From contig BPIQ01000002.1 in the NCBI GenBank assembly GCA_026004195.1, positions 992,585 through 1,056,584 of the forward strand: DNA of 64,000 nucleotides. The letters are read 5' to 3'. Both the position numbers and the translations under genes were made by a program. Below the pieces are notes generated by a model. It was not told the DNA's origin and made no database searches. It worked only from the letters and a program-made list of their open reading frames with translations. The stretch comes from Candidatus Binatia bacterium. GTDB taxonomy: Bacteria; Desulfobacterota; Binatia; HRBIN30; BPIQ01. Positions 31,883 through 40,383 of the stretch are shown piece by piece (position 1 is the stretch's first letter; every line of letters starts with the position of its first letter).

Positions 31883-32698
31883 TCACCCTTTCAGTGCGCC
31901 CGAAACGAGCCCCCGAACGATCCGCCTCTGGAACGCGAGCACCAGTGCCACGACCGGCAGCGTCGTGACGACCGAGGCCGCCAGAATCTGCCCCCACGGA
32001 ACCCGGTACTGCCCGCGGAACAGCGCCACGGCCACGGGCACGGTCTGGCGCTCCGGGCCCAGGGTGAAGGACAGCGCGAAGAGAAACTCGTTCCAGCAGT
32101 AGAGGAACGTGAGAATCGAGGTCGCGGCGACGGCAGGCAGCGAGATCGGAAAGACGACCTCCGCGAGCGCTCGCAACCTGCCGGCTCCGTCCACCAGTGC
32201 CGCCTCTTCGAGCTCCGGCGGAAGCTCGCGGAAAAAGCCGACGAGCAGCCACACGGTGAGCGGCATCGCGAACGTGAGGTAGGGAAGAACGAGCCCCGGG
32301 TAGGTGTCCACGAGACCCAGCGCACGCAGCAGGAGGTACAGGGGGGAAACGATCGAGATCTGGGGAAACATCGTCGCAGCGAGAACGAACCCGAGAACGA
32401 GGCTCCGGCCCCGAAAGCGAAACCGGGCGAGCGCATAAGCGCAGAGCGAGCCGAGGACGACGCAAAAGAGCGTCGTCGTCCCGGCCACGATCAGGGAGTT
32501 CCGGATGGCACGCCCGAATCCACGCTCCGCGAAAAGCGCCCGGTAGTGCTCCAGAACGAACCCGCGAGGTCGGAAAAACTCGGCTCCGAGAAGCTGCCGT
32601 TCGGGCGTGAAAGAAGCCACGGTCATCCAGAGAAAAGGAAAGAGGAGAAAGACGAGCCCGGCGGCGACTCCCAGGGCCTTCGGACCGCGGGACCTCAC
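31883..32698 (-). CDS. Sugar ABC transporter permease (MalG type)
   Basis: 271 residues from the GTG at 32698, which overlaps the stop of the upstream permease by 4 bp (GTGA). Six hydrophobic segments are visible, plus the EAA loop EEAALVDGAGRLRALAEVVF with PISLPA after it. FLWMTVASFTPERQLL near the N-terminus is typical of the MalG subunit. The frame is open further upstream through the antisense of the neighbouring gene, but only this part resembles a permease. Confidence 0.88.
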   Translation of the reverse strand: MRSRGPKALGVAAGLVFLLFPFLWMTVASFTPERQLLGAEFFRPRGFVLEHYRALFAERGFGRAIRNSLIVAGTTTLFCVVLGSLCAYALARFRFRGRSLVLGFVLAATMFPQISIVSPLYLLLRALGLVDTYPGLVLPYLTFAMPLTVWLLVGFFRELPPELEEAALVDGAGRLRALAEVVFPISLPAVAATSILTFLYCWNEFLFALSFTLGPERQTVPVAVALFRGQYRVPWGQILAASVVTTLPVVALVLAFQRRIVRGLVSGALKG

Positions 32699-33594
32699 CG
32701 TCCCCCTCCCAGGACTCCCCGCCCCACGGTGTGCACGTAGACGAGCGCCAGGGCGAAACTCAGGGCGAAGAGGACGAAAGAAAGTGCCGATCCGAGGCCG
32801 AACCGGAGGTTCTGGAAGAGCACGCGGAAGGTGTAGAGCGCGAGCGGTTCCGTCGCCGTCCCGGGGCCGCCGTTCGTGAGCACGTAGACGAGGTCGAAAA
32901 CCCGCAGCGCGTCGAGTGTCCGAAAGACGAGTGCCACGAGCAAGGCAGGGCGCAGGAGCGGCAAGGTCACGTGCCGGAACTCCTCCCAGCGCGACGCCCC
33001 GTCGACGCGCGCCGCTTCGTAGAGTGCGGGATCGATCCCCTGCAGGCCCGCCAGGAGCAGCAGAGCCACGAAAGGCGTCGCCTTCCAGATGTCGGCGAGC
33101 AGCAGCGGAACCCAGGCGAGAACCGGGTCGGCGAACCACACCGGCGGGCGCTCGAGAATCCCGAGAGCCAGGAGCACGACGTTCACGAACCCTCCCCGCC
33201 CCTCGAAGAGAAAACGCCACACGAGAGCCGCCACGACCGTGGGAAGGGCCCACGGGAGCAGGGCGGCCGTGCGGGCCCAGCCCCTGCCCCGAAACTCGGC
33301 GTGGAGACCGAGCGCCAGGAGAAGCCCCAGGAGGAGCTCCGCCGAAACCGTGACGGCGACGAAAAAGAGCGTGTGGGAAGCTGCCTCCCAGAAACGAGCG
33401 TCGGAAAGGAGCTCCGCGTAATTCTCGAGACCCACGAACGGATGTCCGAGCCAGGGCATGCGGAGGTCGTGACGGTGGAACGAGTCCCAGAGCACCCAGA
33501 GGAGGGGGAAGGCCGTGACGGCCGCGGACAGCCCGAGCGCCGGGGCGGCGAGCGCCCAGGCGAGTCTTCGTTCGTGTCTCTCGTGAGCTTGCAC
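32695..33594 (-). CDS. Sugar ABC transporter permease (MalF type)
   Basis: 299 residues, GTG start at 33594, 3 bp after the solute-binding protein stop. Six membrane spans are apparent. The EAA loop is YEAARVDGASRWEEFRHVTL with PLLRPALL. VFDLVYVLTNGGPGTATEPL is a signature of the MalF/UgpA group. It pairs with the MalG-type subunit downstream. Confidence 0.92.
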   Translation of the reverse strand: MQAHERHERRLAWALAAPALGLSAAVTAFPLLWVLWDSFHRHDLRMPWLGHPFVGLENYAELLSDARFWEAASHTLFFVAVTVSAELLLGLLLALGLHAEFRGRGWARTAALLPWALPTVVAALVWRFLFEGRGGFVNVVLLALGILERPPVWFADPVLAWVPLLLADIWKATPFVALLLLAGLQGIDPALYEAARVDGASRWEEFRHVTLPLLRPALLVALVFRTLDALRVFDLVYVLTNGGPGTATEPLALYTFRVLFQNLRFGLGSALSFVLFALSFALALVYVHTVGRGVLGGGR

Positions 33595-33597
33595 GGG

Positions 33598-34866
33598 TCA
33601 GTTGCGAAGCAGAGCCGCCCTGCGGAGGAGGGCCCGAATTTTCCCGGCGGCGCGCGCCAGCGCAACCTCGGGTTCTTCCGAACCCAGAAGAGCGCGGTGG
33701 AGGTGAATCTGCAGGATTTCCGAAAGTTCGTTGTAGACCGGCGTCACGGGGCGCGGTACGGCGTGCTCGACGACCCGAAGCGCCGTCTTCGGGGGGATGC
33801 CGAGAGCGCGGGCGAGCCGGGGGTCCCGGTAGAGCGAGCGCCGCGCCGGAAACTGCCCCGTGGCCCGTGCTCGTTCGAGCATTCGCTCGGGCGCGGTCAG
33901 ATAACGGACGACGGCGAAGGCGGCCTCGGGAACGTCGCTGCGGGCGTTGACGGCCAGCTGGGCACCGCCCAGGGCAGCCGCCGGCCTCCCGCCCTCCGCA
34001 GGAGGGAACGGCGTCACGGAAAAACGACCCGCCACGGCGGAGCGCTTGCCGTCCGAAAGCAACGGAAGCGCGTACGGCCAGTTGCGCAGGAAAACGGCTT
34101 CGCCTCGCTGGAAAACGAGGCGGGTCTCTTCCTCGTGCCACGTGAGCGCCTCTCTCGGCACGACCCCGGAGCGGACGGCGTCCGTCATGGCCCGAAGGGC
34201 CGCCAGAGCCTCGGGCGAGTCGACCCGAACTCCGCCCTCCCGGTCGAGGATCTCCCCCCCGAAAGCCGCGAGGTGTTCGAGAAACACCGTGACGAGACCT
34301 TCGTACCGTGCCCCCTGCCAGACGATGCCGTAACGGACCCCCTCCCTTCGGCCTTCCCGAGCTTGTCGCACGAGCTCCGAAAAGGACCGGGGAGCGCTCT
34401 CGACCAGATCGGTGCGGAAGTAGAGCATGCCGACGTCCACGAACCACGGCAGGGCGTAAAGCCGCCCACGCCAGCGGTTCGCTCGCACGCACGGCTCGAA
34501 GAAATCCTCGAGCTCCTCCGGGGGAATCGGACCGAGAGAATCGAGGGGCGCGATCCAGCCGGCGGCGGCGAATTCGGCGGTCCAGATCACGTCGAGCTGG
34601 AGCACGTCCGGGTCCGGAGCGTGGGCGTTGAGCCACTGGACGTAGAGCTGGCGTCTCTCGTCGGCGGCATCCGGGGTTTCCTGGACGACCACTCGGATTC
34701 CGGGATGTTCGGCCATGAAACGCCGGAGCTGCGCCCGGAGAACCTCTCCCTCGCGCCCCACCACACTCGCCGGGAACGTGACCGTGATCCCCTCCTCGCG
34801 CGAAGGCGCGCAGGACGCGAGCCCGAGGAGCAGGAGAAAGAGCGCGAGCTCGAGTCTCGGACGCAT
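33598..34866 (-). CDS. Extracellular solute-binding lipoprotein of sugar ABC importer
   Basis: 422 residues from the ATG at 34866. The signal LELALFLLLLGLASC ends in a lipobox (LASC). The mature protein has the family-1 solute-binding pattern: VVGREGEVLRAQLRRFMAEH, PDVLQLDVIWTAEFAAAGWI, LYALPWFVDVGMLYFRTDL, GIVWQGARYEGLVTVFLEHL. The closest well-known relatives are trehalose/maltose binders of the LpqY type, which would fit a trehalose or maltodextrin importer; the sugar is not certain. A near-perfect 18-bp palindrome sits 7 bp upstream of the start. Confidence 0.9.
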   Translation of the reverse strand: MRPRLELALFLLLLGLASCAPSREEGITVTFPASVVGREGEVLRAQLRRFMAEHPGIRVVVQETPDAADERRQLYVQWLNAHAPDPDVLQLDVIWTAEFAAAGWIAPLDSLGPIPPEELEDFFEPCVRANRWRGRLYALPWFVDVGMLYFRTDLVESAPRSFSELVRQAREGRREGVRYGIVWQGARYEGLVTVFLEHLAAFGGEILDREGGVRVDSPEALAALRAMTDAVRSGVVPREALTWHEEETRLVFQRGEAVFLRNWPYALPLLSDGKRSAVAGRFSVTPFPPAEGGRPAAALGGAQLAVNARSDVPEAAFAVVRYLTAPERMLERARATGQFPARRSLYRDPRLARALGIPPKTALRVVEHAVPRPVTPVYNELSEILQIHLHRALLGSEEPEVALARAAGKIRALLRRAALLRN

Positions 34867-34873
34867 CGTGCGA

Positions 34874-34891
34874 GGCACATTGCAATTTGCC
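34874..34891. promoter_or_regulatory. 18-bp near-perfect palindrome between importer operon and plsB
   Basis: GGCACATTGCAATTTGCC: eight of nine base pairs match around the centre. It occupies most of the 48-bp gap between the divergent solute-binding protein gene and plsB. The form and placement suit a LacI/GntR-type sugar-responsive repressor, but no such regulator is encoded nearby. Confidence 0.55.
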
Positions 34892-34914
34892 ACGGCCCCT
34901 GACAACCTTCGGCG

Positions 34915-37269
34915 GTGGAAGTGCTCCGCGCGAAACCCTCCGTTTCCGACTCCCGGGAACCGGCGGTCGTTTTCCTTCTGGACGCCAGGAGCCCGATCGA
35001 GCGGCGACTTTTGCGCCGCTGGGCGGAGGAGCAGTCGCGCCGCTCGGCCGACACGCAGGTGGACTACCTCGAGCTACCTTCGCTCCGCGGCAAGGGCACG
35101 GAACGGCTCGAGGCGCGCCTGGCAGCCGGAGACGACCCTCTGCTCCAGCCCGTCCGCGTCGTCTGGCTGCACGAGCGCGAGGAAGGAGGCGAGAGGGCGG
35201 CGACGTGGAAGCACGTCCTCTTCGGAGATCCACGGGACCCGAACTGGATCCGCCAGCTCTGGATTCTGCGGCGAGCGCCCGAGCGGTGCCGGATCGTGCT
35301 CGCGGAGCCCGCGAGACTCTCGGAGCTGCGCGAGCGCTGGCGGCTGGCGGGTGGATACGACCACGGCCTGACCGGCGGTCTGGTCGAATTCGTGGTCCGG
35401 CAAGCCACCCTCGCACTCGAGCGCGCCGAACGCCGCGAGCGCGGCAGCCGGTACAAGGTACCCCGACTCGTTCCCGAAGAAATCCTCGGCCGGCCCGCCT
35501 TCCGCGGCGCCGTGGCACAGCTCGCCCGGCGACTCGGCCGCACGGAGGCTTCGGTCCTGCGGGAGGCCGCAAGGGACCTCCGCGAGATCGCCGCTGCGCA
35601 CAGCCCGACGATGATCGACCTGGCTACCCACCTCTTCCGCTATCTCTACCGCAGGGGGTACCGCGCGCTCCGCTACGACCGGACCAAAGTCGAAGAAATC
35701 GCACGGGTGCTCCAGCGCTATCCGGTCGCCTTCCTGCCCACCCACCGCTCGAACCTCGACCACCCTGTCCTCCACGTCGTGCTGCACGAGTGCGGCCTGC
35801 CACCCACGCACACGGCCGGCGGCATCAACATGAACTTCTTTCCCATCGGGCCCGTCGTCCGCCGCGCCGGGGTGTTTTTCATCCGCCGCAGCTTCAAGGA
35901 CGACGAGGTCTACAAACTCGTCCTCCGCCACTACATCGACTACCTGATCGAGAAGCGATTTTCTCTGGAGTGGTACCTCGAGGGAGGCCGCTCTCGCTCC
36001 GGCAAGCTCCTGCCCCCGCGGTTCGGCCTTCTCGCCTACGTCGTCGACGCCTACCGGCGCGGCAAAAGCGAAGACGTCGTCCTCCTTCCGATTTCGATCG
36101 CCTACGACCAGATCCAGGACGTGACCGAGTACGTGACGGAGCAGAAGGGAGGCCGCAAGGAACCGGAGAGCTTCCGCTGGTTTTTGCGCATGCTCCGGAG
36201 GCTCCGCCGCCGCTACGGAGACATCCACGTGCGCTTCGGCGTCCCGCTCTCCCTCGCCGAGACGATCGGGCCGCCCGAGCCGGGTTCGCCGCCGAATCCG
36301 GACGAGCGCAGCCTCGTCGTCCAGAAAATCGCCTTCGAGGTCTGCCGCCGCATGAACGAAGCGACGCCCGTCACGCCGGTTTCCCTCGTCACGCTCGCGC
36401 TCCTCGGGGCGGGCGACCGGGCGCTCACGCTCGAAGAACTCGGACGTTCCTTGCGCAACGTCGTCGACTACGTCCGCCGAAAGAATCTGCCGACCACGGC
36501 CCAGCTCGACCCGGACGACGTGGAGGCGCTGCGTGCGGTGCTCGACGCGCTCTGCGAAAACGGCGTCGCCACGTGCTTCGCCGAGGGGCCCGAGCCGGTC
36601 TACGCCATCGGACCCGAGCAGCAACTCGCGGCCGCGTACTACCGGAACACCGTGATCCACTTTTTCGTCACGGGCGCCATCTGCGAGCTCGCCCTCCTCC
36701 GCGCGGCGGAGACGACCGGAGAAAGGCTCCGTGCCTTTTTCGACGAGGGGCTGCGACTCCGGGACCTTTTCAAGTTCGAATTCTTCTTCTCGGACCGGCA
36801 GACCTTTCTCGAAGAGCTGCGCGCGGAGGCGGCTCTCCACGACCCGGACTGGCAAGCGGTTCTCGAGCTCGGGCCCGGAGAAATTCACGCACTGGTCCGA
36901 AGGATCCGTCCCTTTCTCGCCCATCGGGTGCTCCGCCCGTTCGCGGACGCCTACCGCGTCGTCGCCGACGTGCTCGCCCGTCTCGGGCCTTCCGATCCCG
37001 TCGAGCCGGAGAGCCTCCTTCCACGTTGCTTCGCCCTCGCCAAGCAGTACGTTCTCCAGCGGCGCGTTCGCAGTACGGAGTCGGCTTCCAAGGCACTCTT
37101 CGAGACCGGACTCCGCCTCGCCCGCAACCGGGGTCTCCTCGAACCAGGGGGAGAGGAACTCCGAGAGCGGCGGGCCGCCTTCGCCGAAGAAGTCCTCGAC
37201 GTCGTGCGGCGGATCGAGCTCATGGAAGCGCTCGCAGCGGCGAGGCGCTCGGGTCTCGTGGAGGTCTGA
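34915..37269 (+). CDS. plsB: Glycerol-3-phosphate 1-O-acyltransferase
   Basis: 784 residues from a GTG. It transfers an acyl chain to sn-glycerol-3-phosphate, the first step of membrane phospholipid synthesis. Acyltransferase blocks: block I H277-RSNL-D282 (HX4D), block II GGINMNFFPIGPVVRRAG then FIRRSF, block III EGGRSRSGK near 355-363, and block IV VLLPISIAYDQIQD. The length is close to that of E. coli PlsB (807). The C-terminal helical part (residues 480-784) is typical of PlsB and not of PlsC. It stands alone on the plus strand. Confidence 0.93.
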   Translation: MEVLRAKPSVSDSREPAVVFLLDARSPIERRLLRRWAEEQSRRSADTQVDYLELPSLRGKGTERLEARLAAGDDPLLQPVRVVWLHEREEGGERAATWKHVLFGDPRDPNWIRQLWILRRAPERCRIVLAEPARLSELRERWRLAGGYDHGLTGGLVEFVVRQATLALERAERRERGSRYKVPRLVPEEILGRPAFRGAVAQLARRLGRTEASVLREAARDLREIAAAHSPTMIDLATHLFRYLYRRGYRALRYDRTKVEEIARVLQRYPVAFLPTHRSNLDHPVLHVVLHECGLPPTHTAGGINMNFFPIGPVVRRAGVFFIRRSFKDDEVYKLVLRHYIDYLIEKRFSLEWYLEGGRSRSGKLLPPRFGLLAYVVDAYRRGKSEDVVLLPISIAYDQIQDVTEYVTEQKGGRKEPESFRWFLRMLRRLRRRYGDIHVRFGVPLSLAETIGPPEPGSPPNPDERSLVVQKIAFEVCRRMNEATPVTPVSLVTLALLGAGDRALTLEELGRSLRNVVDYVRRKNLPTTAQLDPDDVEALRAVLDALCENGVATCFAEGPEPVYAIGPEQQLAAAYYRNTVIHFFVTGAICELALLRAAETTGERLRAFFDEGLRLRDLFKFEFFFSDRQTFLEELRAEAALHDPDWQAVLELGPGEIHALVRRIRPFLAHRVLRPFADAYRVVADVLARLGPSDPVEPESLLPRCFALAKQYVLQRRVRSTESASKALFETGLRLARNRGLLEPGGEELRERRAAFAEEVLDVVRRIELMEALAAARRSGLVEV

Positions 37270-37304
37270 GGCTCGGGGCGAGGGAATGGCGCCTGGCGAG
37301 GATC

Positions 37305-37323
37305 GGTCCGAGCGGATCGGACC
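37305..37323. terminator. Hairpin between convergent plsB and pilin genes
   Basis: GGTCCGA (37305-37311), 5-base loop, TCGGACC (37317-37323), centrally placed in the 67-bp gap. It may serve both converging transcripts; there is no clear T-tract. Confidence 0.45.
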
Positions 37324-37336
37324 CGGGCGCCGCGGG

Positions 37337-37720
37337 TCAGTCCGACCGGATCGTATCGGTCTCGCTGTCGTAGACGAACTTCTTGCCGGTTCCTTTGCTC
37401 GAACTGGCTTCCACGGTGAATTTCTGCTCGTCGCCCACGCCCTTGAGCGTCACGCTTTCGGAGACGACGAGGCCGGGTACGGAAAGCGTGGCAGGGCCGG
37501 TGGCCGTGAAGTTCACGTAGGTAAAGTACGTCGCGTAGTACGATTCTTGTGCCACGGCCGCATTGCCCACGTCGTGCATCGCGCGCGCGTCGTAAGCGTC
37601 CTTTCGGTAAGCGACGACGGCCTGGAGAGCGAGGCCGCCGAGTACCGCCACGAGGGCCACGACAAGGAGGAGTTCGACGAGCGTGAAACCCGTGTCCGGC
37701 GATTTCGTCGTGCGGCCCAC
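37337..37720 (-). CDS. Type IV pilin/pseudopilin-like protein
   Basis: 127 residues from the GTG at 37720, chosen because it gives a short basic leader. The prepilin peptidase site is DTG|FTLVELLLVVALVAVLGG, with Gly at -1 and Glu at +5, followed by one hydrophobic helix and a small C-terminal beta domain without Cys. No pilus assembly genes are adjacent, so it may be a minor pilin or a pseudopilin. It is read in the same direction as the following GT-C-like gene, which lies upstream. Confidence 0.85.
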   Translation of the reverse strand: MGRTTKSPDTGFTLVELLLVVALVAVLGGLALQAVVAYRKDAYDARAMHDVGNAAVAQESYYATYFTYVNFTATGPATLSVPGLVVSESVTLKGVGDEQKFTVEASSSKGTGKKFVYDSETDTIRSD

Positions 37721-37868
37721 GGCTCGGGAAGCATCCAAGGTTCGTGCCGTTCCCGCCCGCACCCAGCATTCGCTTGGCGGAGGTGCTTGCGACCCGGCAG
37801 CCGGCGACCGGGCCGTGCTCCCTCGGGGCGTCGAGCCGAGGCCCTCCGCCCGGATCGCGACCCTGTCC

Positions 37869-39614
37869 CTACCCCGACGCGGACCGGGAGCCCCGGGCCT
37901 TCCCGGCCCCGAAAAGCGGCGTGCGGTTTTCGATGTAGAACACATCCGCCCCCGCCCCGCTCCAGACACGCCGAAATCCCATCGCCTCGTAGTTCCGGGC
38001 CTCCACGGGATTCGCGTGCAGGACGTACACGAGCACCGGCCCTTCGGGGTCGATGGCCTCGGAAAGCGGCCCTGCCTTTCCCGCGAGAATCCAGTCGGGA
38101 CGCGAAGCACCCTTGAGCCCGAGGAAATCCTTCGGCACCGGGAGGACCGCGATCCGACGGTTGATGAGCCCGGGCGTGCCGAGAAAATAAACCTCGTCGG
38201 GGCCGAAATATTTCCGGACCAGATACGGAAAATAGCCGGCCTGGTAGGTCACGACGGTGAGTGGCCGATCGGCCGGAACGTACTTCCGGAGCTCCTCCCG
38301 TACGAAGGGAACGACCGAAAAGTTGTCGCGGCGGTGGGCGCAGTTGAGCCAGGTCGCTCCGGTGAAGAGGTTCTCGAGTACGAGGCGCGGCTGGCCGAGG
38401 GGCAAAGGGGACGAACAGTTCTTGTTGACGGTGAGCGGAGTGCGCGACGGCATCCACTGCTGCGCCAGCACGAAGACGGCCACCAGCACCCCACCGAGAA
38501 TCTGGCGGCCCCTCCCGACGACCACGCCGGTCCAGAGCGGGAGCGCCAGAACCGCGAGGAGGACGTTTTTGAGGGGAACGGTGGGTGCGAGAAACCGGTA
38601 GTATTCCATCCAGTTTCCACCCACGAGAAGGACGAAACTCTCGTACGCGAGGACGAGCGTGGCTGCCGCAAGGACCACCGGGTTCGTCCGAACCGAGCCT
38701 CCGGGCAGACCGAGACGGCCGAGGGTCGCGCGAACGACGGCGGCGAATCCGCCCAGGAGCGCGAAGAGGTGAAAGGAGAGAAGCGGACTGGCCGAGTAGT
38801 ATCCGCGAAGGTAGCGGAAGCCCCGGGGAACCGCCGAGGACAGGTCTCCCGCCTTCGCGTAGACGGGATTCGGCCAGAATCCCCCGGTCATGTGGTGCCG
38901 CAACGCGAGGAGGACGCCGAAAGCGAGAAGCGGCAAACCGACGAGCACCGCCACCTGGCGCGGCCGAAGGCGCACGAGAAAACCGAGCACGGCGGTGGCA
39001 GCCAGAATCCAGAAGCCCTCGGCCCGAACCAGGACGAGCAGGATCTGCACGGTGACGAGCCCTGCAGCCTGCCGGGCGCGGCCCTCGCGCACGTAGAGCC
39101 CGAAAACGACGACGTAGAGCAGGAGCAGAAACCCGTAGGGTACGGATTCCAGGCCGCTGAGCCCCCAGTACCCGAACACCGGCAAAAAACCCGTCGCGGC
39201 GACCGAGAACACCGCCGGCCACTCGGCTCCCTCCTTCCCGAAAAGGACACGCCGGGCCCGCCAGAGAAGCACGAGCGTGCCGACCGAGACCAGGTAGGTG
39301 AAAAGCTTGTTCAGCGTGTAGGTTCCCTCGGGCACCAGCGCGTGCAGGAACGCCGCGACGAGCGCGCCGAGCACGCTCGTCATCATCTCTTCGGGCTCGT
39401 AGTTGAAGTTCAAGAACCAGGGTCCCCGACCGAGGGTCTCGCCCGCAAAAAGCGTGATGAAGACGTCGTCCCGGCCGGCACCGGGAAACCGGACCAGATT
39501 CACCAGAGCCGCAGCGACCACGAGCAAGACGGCGAAAGGCCGAAGACGCCGCTCGGCATCCCGGCCCGCCGTGGCACGACCCGGCCGTCCGCTACCGGTG
39601 ATCTCTCGGACCAC
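37869..39614 (-). CDS. Polytopic membrane protein, GT-C glycosyltransferase-like (AftB-like)
   Basis: About 581 residues from the GTG at 39614; the frame is open to a GTG at 39773, but those extra 53 residues are Arg-rich and unlike a membrane-protein start. About ten or more membrane spans occupy the first 400 residues, followed by a soluble C-terminal domain. An acidic pair in an early external loop, GAGRDDVFITLFAGETLGRG, matches the DD motif of GT-C enzymes such as terminal arabinofuranosyltransferases. NYEPEEMMTSVLGALV follows, as in that group. The likely role is transfer of a sugar from a polyprenyl donor to a cell-surface glycan or protein; donor and acceptor are unknown. Confidence 0.6.
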   Translation of the reverse strand: MVREITGSGRPGRATAGRDAERRLRPFAVLLVVAAALVNLVRFPGAGRDDVFITLFAGETLGRGPWFLNFNYEPEEMMTSVLGALVAAFLHALVPEGTYTLNKLFTYLVSVGTLVLLWRARRVLFGKEGAEWPAVFSVAATGFLPVFGYWGLSGLESVPYGFLLLLYVVVFGLYVREGRARQAAGLVTVQILLVLVRAEGFWILAATAVLGFLVRLRPRQVAVLVGLPLLAFGVLLALRHHMTGGFWPNPVYAKAGDLSSAVPRGFRYLRGYYSASPLLSFHLFALLGGFAAVVRATLGRLGLPGGSVRTNPVVLAAATLVLAYESFVLLVGGNWMEYYRFLAPTVPLKNVLLAVLALPLWTGVVVGRGRQILGGVLVAVFVLAQQWMPSRTPLTVNKNCSSPLPLGQPRLVLENLFTGATWLNCAHRRDNFSVVPFVREELRKYVPADRPLTVVTYQAGYFPYLVRKYFGPDEVYFLGTPGLINRRIAVLPVPKDFLGLKGASRPDWILAGKAGPLSEAIDPEGPVLVYVLHANPVEARNYEAMGFRRVWSGAGADVFYIENRTPLFGAGKARGSRSASG

Positions 39615-39798
39615 GGGGGTGGAAGATCTCCCTTCTTCCCGGGACTTCCTCGCGTCCGCTTGCAACCGGCGCAACCGGGAGAAGTGGGACTCGGGCCGCA
39701 CGAGGCGAAAGCGCCCGAGAAAGCCCGCGAACCCTTGCGCTCGAAGCCGCCCGCGCCCTAAACTTGCGCGCACGACGCCCAGGACCCGCGGAGGGAAG

Positions 39799-40383
39799 AT
39801 GCCGAAGCTCGAGTTTTTCTACGACTATGCGAGTCCTTTTTCTTACCTCGCCGACACGCAAATTCCCGCCCTGGCAGAACGAACGGGCGCCGAGGTCGCC
39901 TACCGGCCCATGCTCCTCGGAGCCGTGCTGCAAGCCACGGGGAACAGCCCTCCTGCCAACGTCGCCGCCAAGGCCCGCTACATGCTCGTCGACTTGCAAC
40001 GCTGGGCGGAGCACTACGGAGTGGCCTTTCACTGGAATCCCGTCTTTCCCCAGAGAACGCTCGGGGCTTTGCGCGGGGCACTGGTCGCCATCGAAGAGGG
40101 ATGCTTCGAGAGTTACCACGGGGCTGCCTTCCGGGCAATTTGGGTGGAGAAACGAGACCTCTCCGACGCTTCCGTCCTGCGCGATCTTTTCGCCAGGGCC
40201 GGACTCGATCCGGAACGCGGGCTCGAGCGGTCTTCGGCACAGGAAATCAAGGATCGCCTCCGGGAGAATACCGACGAGGCCGTACGTCGGGGCGCGTTCG
40301 GCGCCCCGACTTTTTTCGTCGGCGAACAGATGTTCTGGGGAAACGACCGACTCCTGTTCGTGGAAAAAGCACTCCGAAGCTGA
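39799..40383 (+). CDS. 2-hydroxychromene-2-carboxylate isomerase family protein (DsbA fold)
   Basis: 194 residues, ATG at 39799 after GAGGGAAG. The N-terminus LEFFYDYASPFSYLADTQIP carries the Ser-Pro in place of CxxC that defines HCCA isomerases/kappa-class GST-like proteins, and ENTDEAVRRGAFGAPTFFVG with MFWGNDRL forms the C-terminal part. In naphthalene degradation the family isomerises 2-hydroxychromene-2-carboxylate with glutathione; here no aromatic-degradation genes flank it, so the substrate is open. It precedes a WS/DGAT gene by 49 bp. Confidence 0.88.
   Translation: MPKLEFFYDYASPFSYLADTQIPALAERTGAEVAYRPMLLGAVLQATGNSPPANVAAKARYMLVDLQRWAEHYGVAFHWNPVFPQRTLGALRGALVAIEEGCFESYHGAAFRAIWVEKRDLSDASVLRDLFARAGLDPERGLERSSAQEIKDRLRENTDEAVRRGAFGAPTFFVGEQMFWGNDRLLFVEKALRS

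Noticed and set aside
31883-35572. 1,229-codon minus-strand frame through the ABC transporter region
   Set aside because: Only the last 271 codons resemble a MalG permease. The rest is out of frame with the MalF and binding-protein genes or antisense to plsB.
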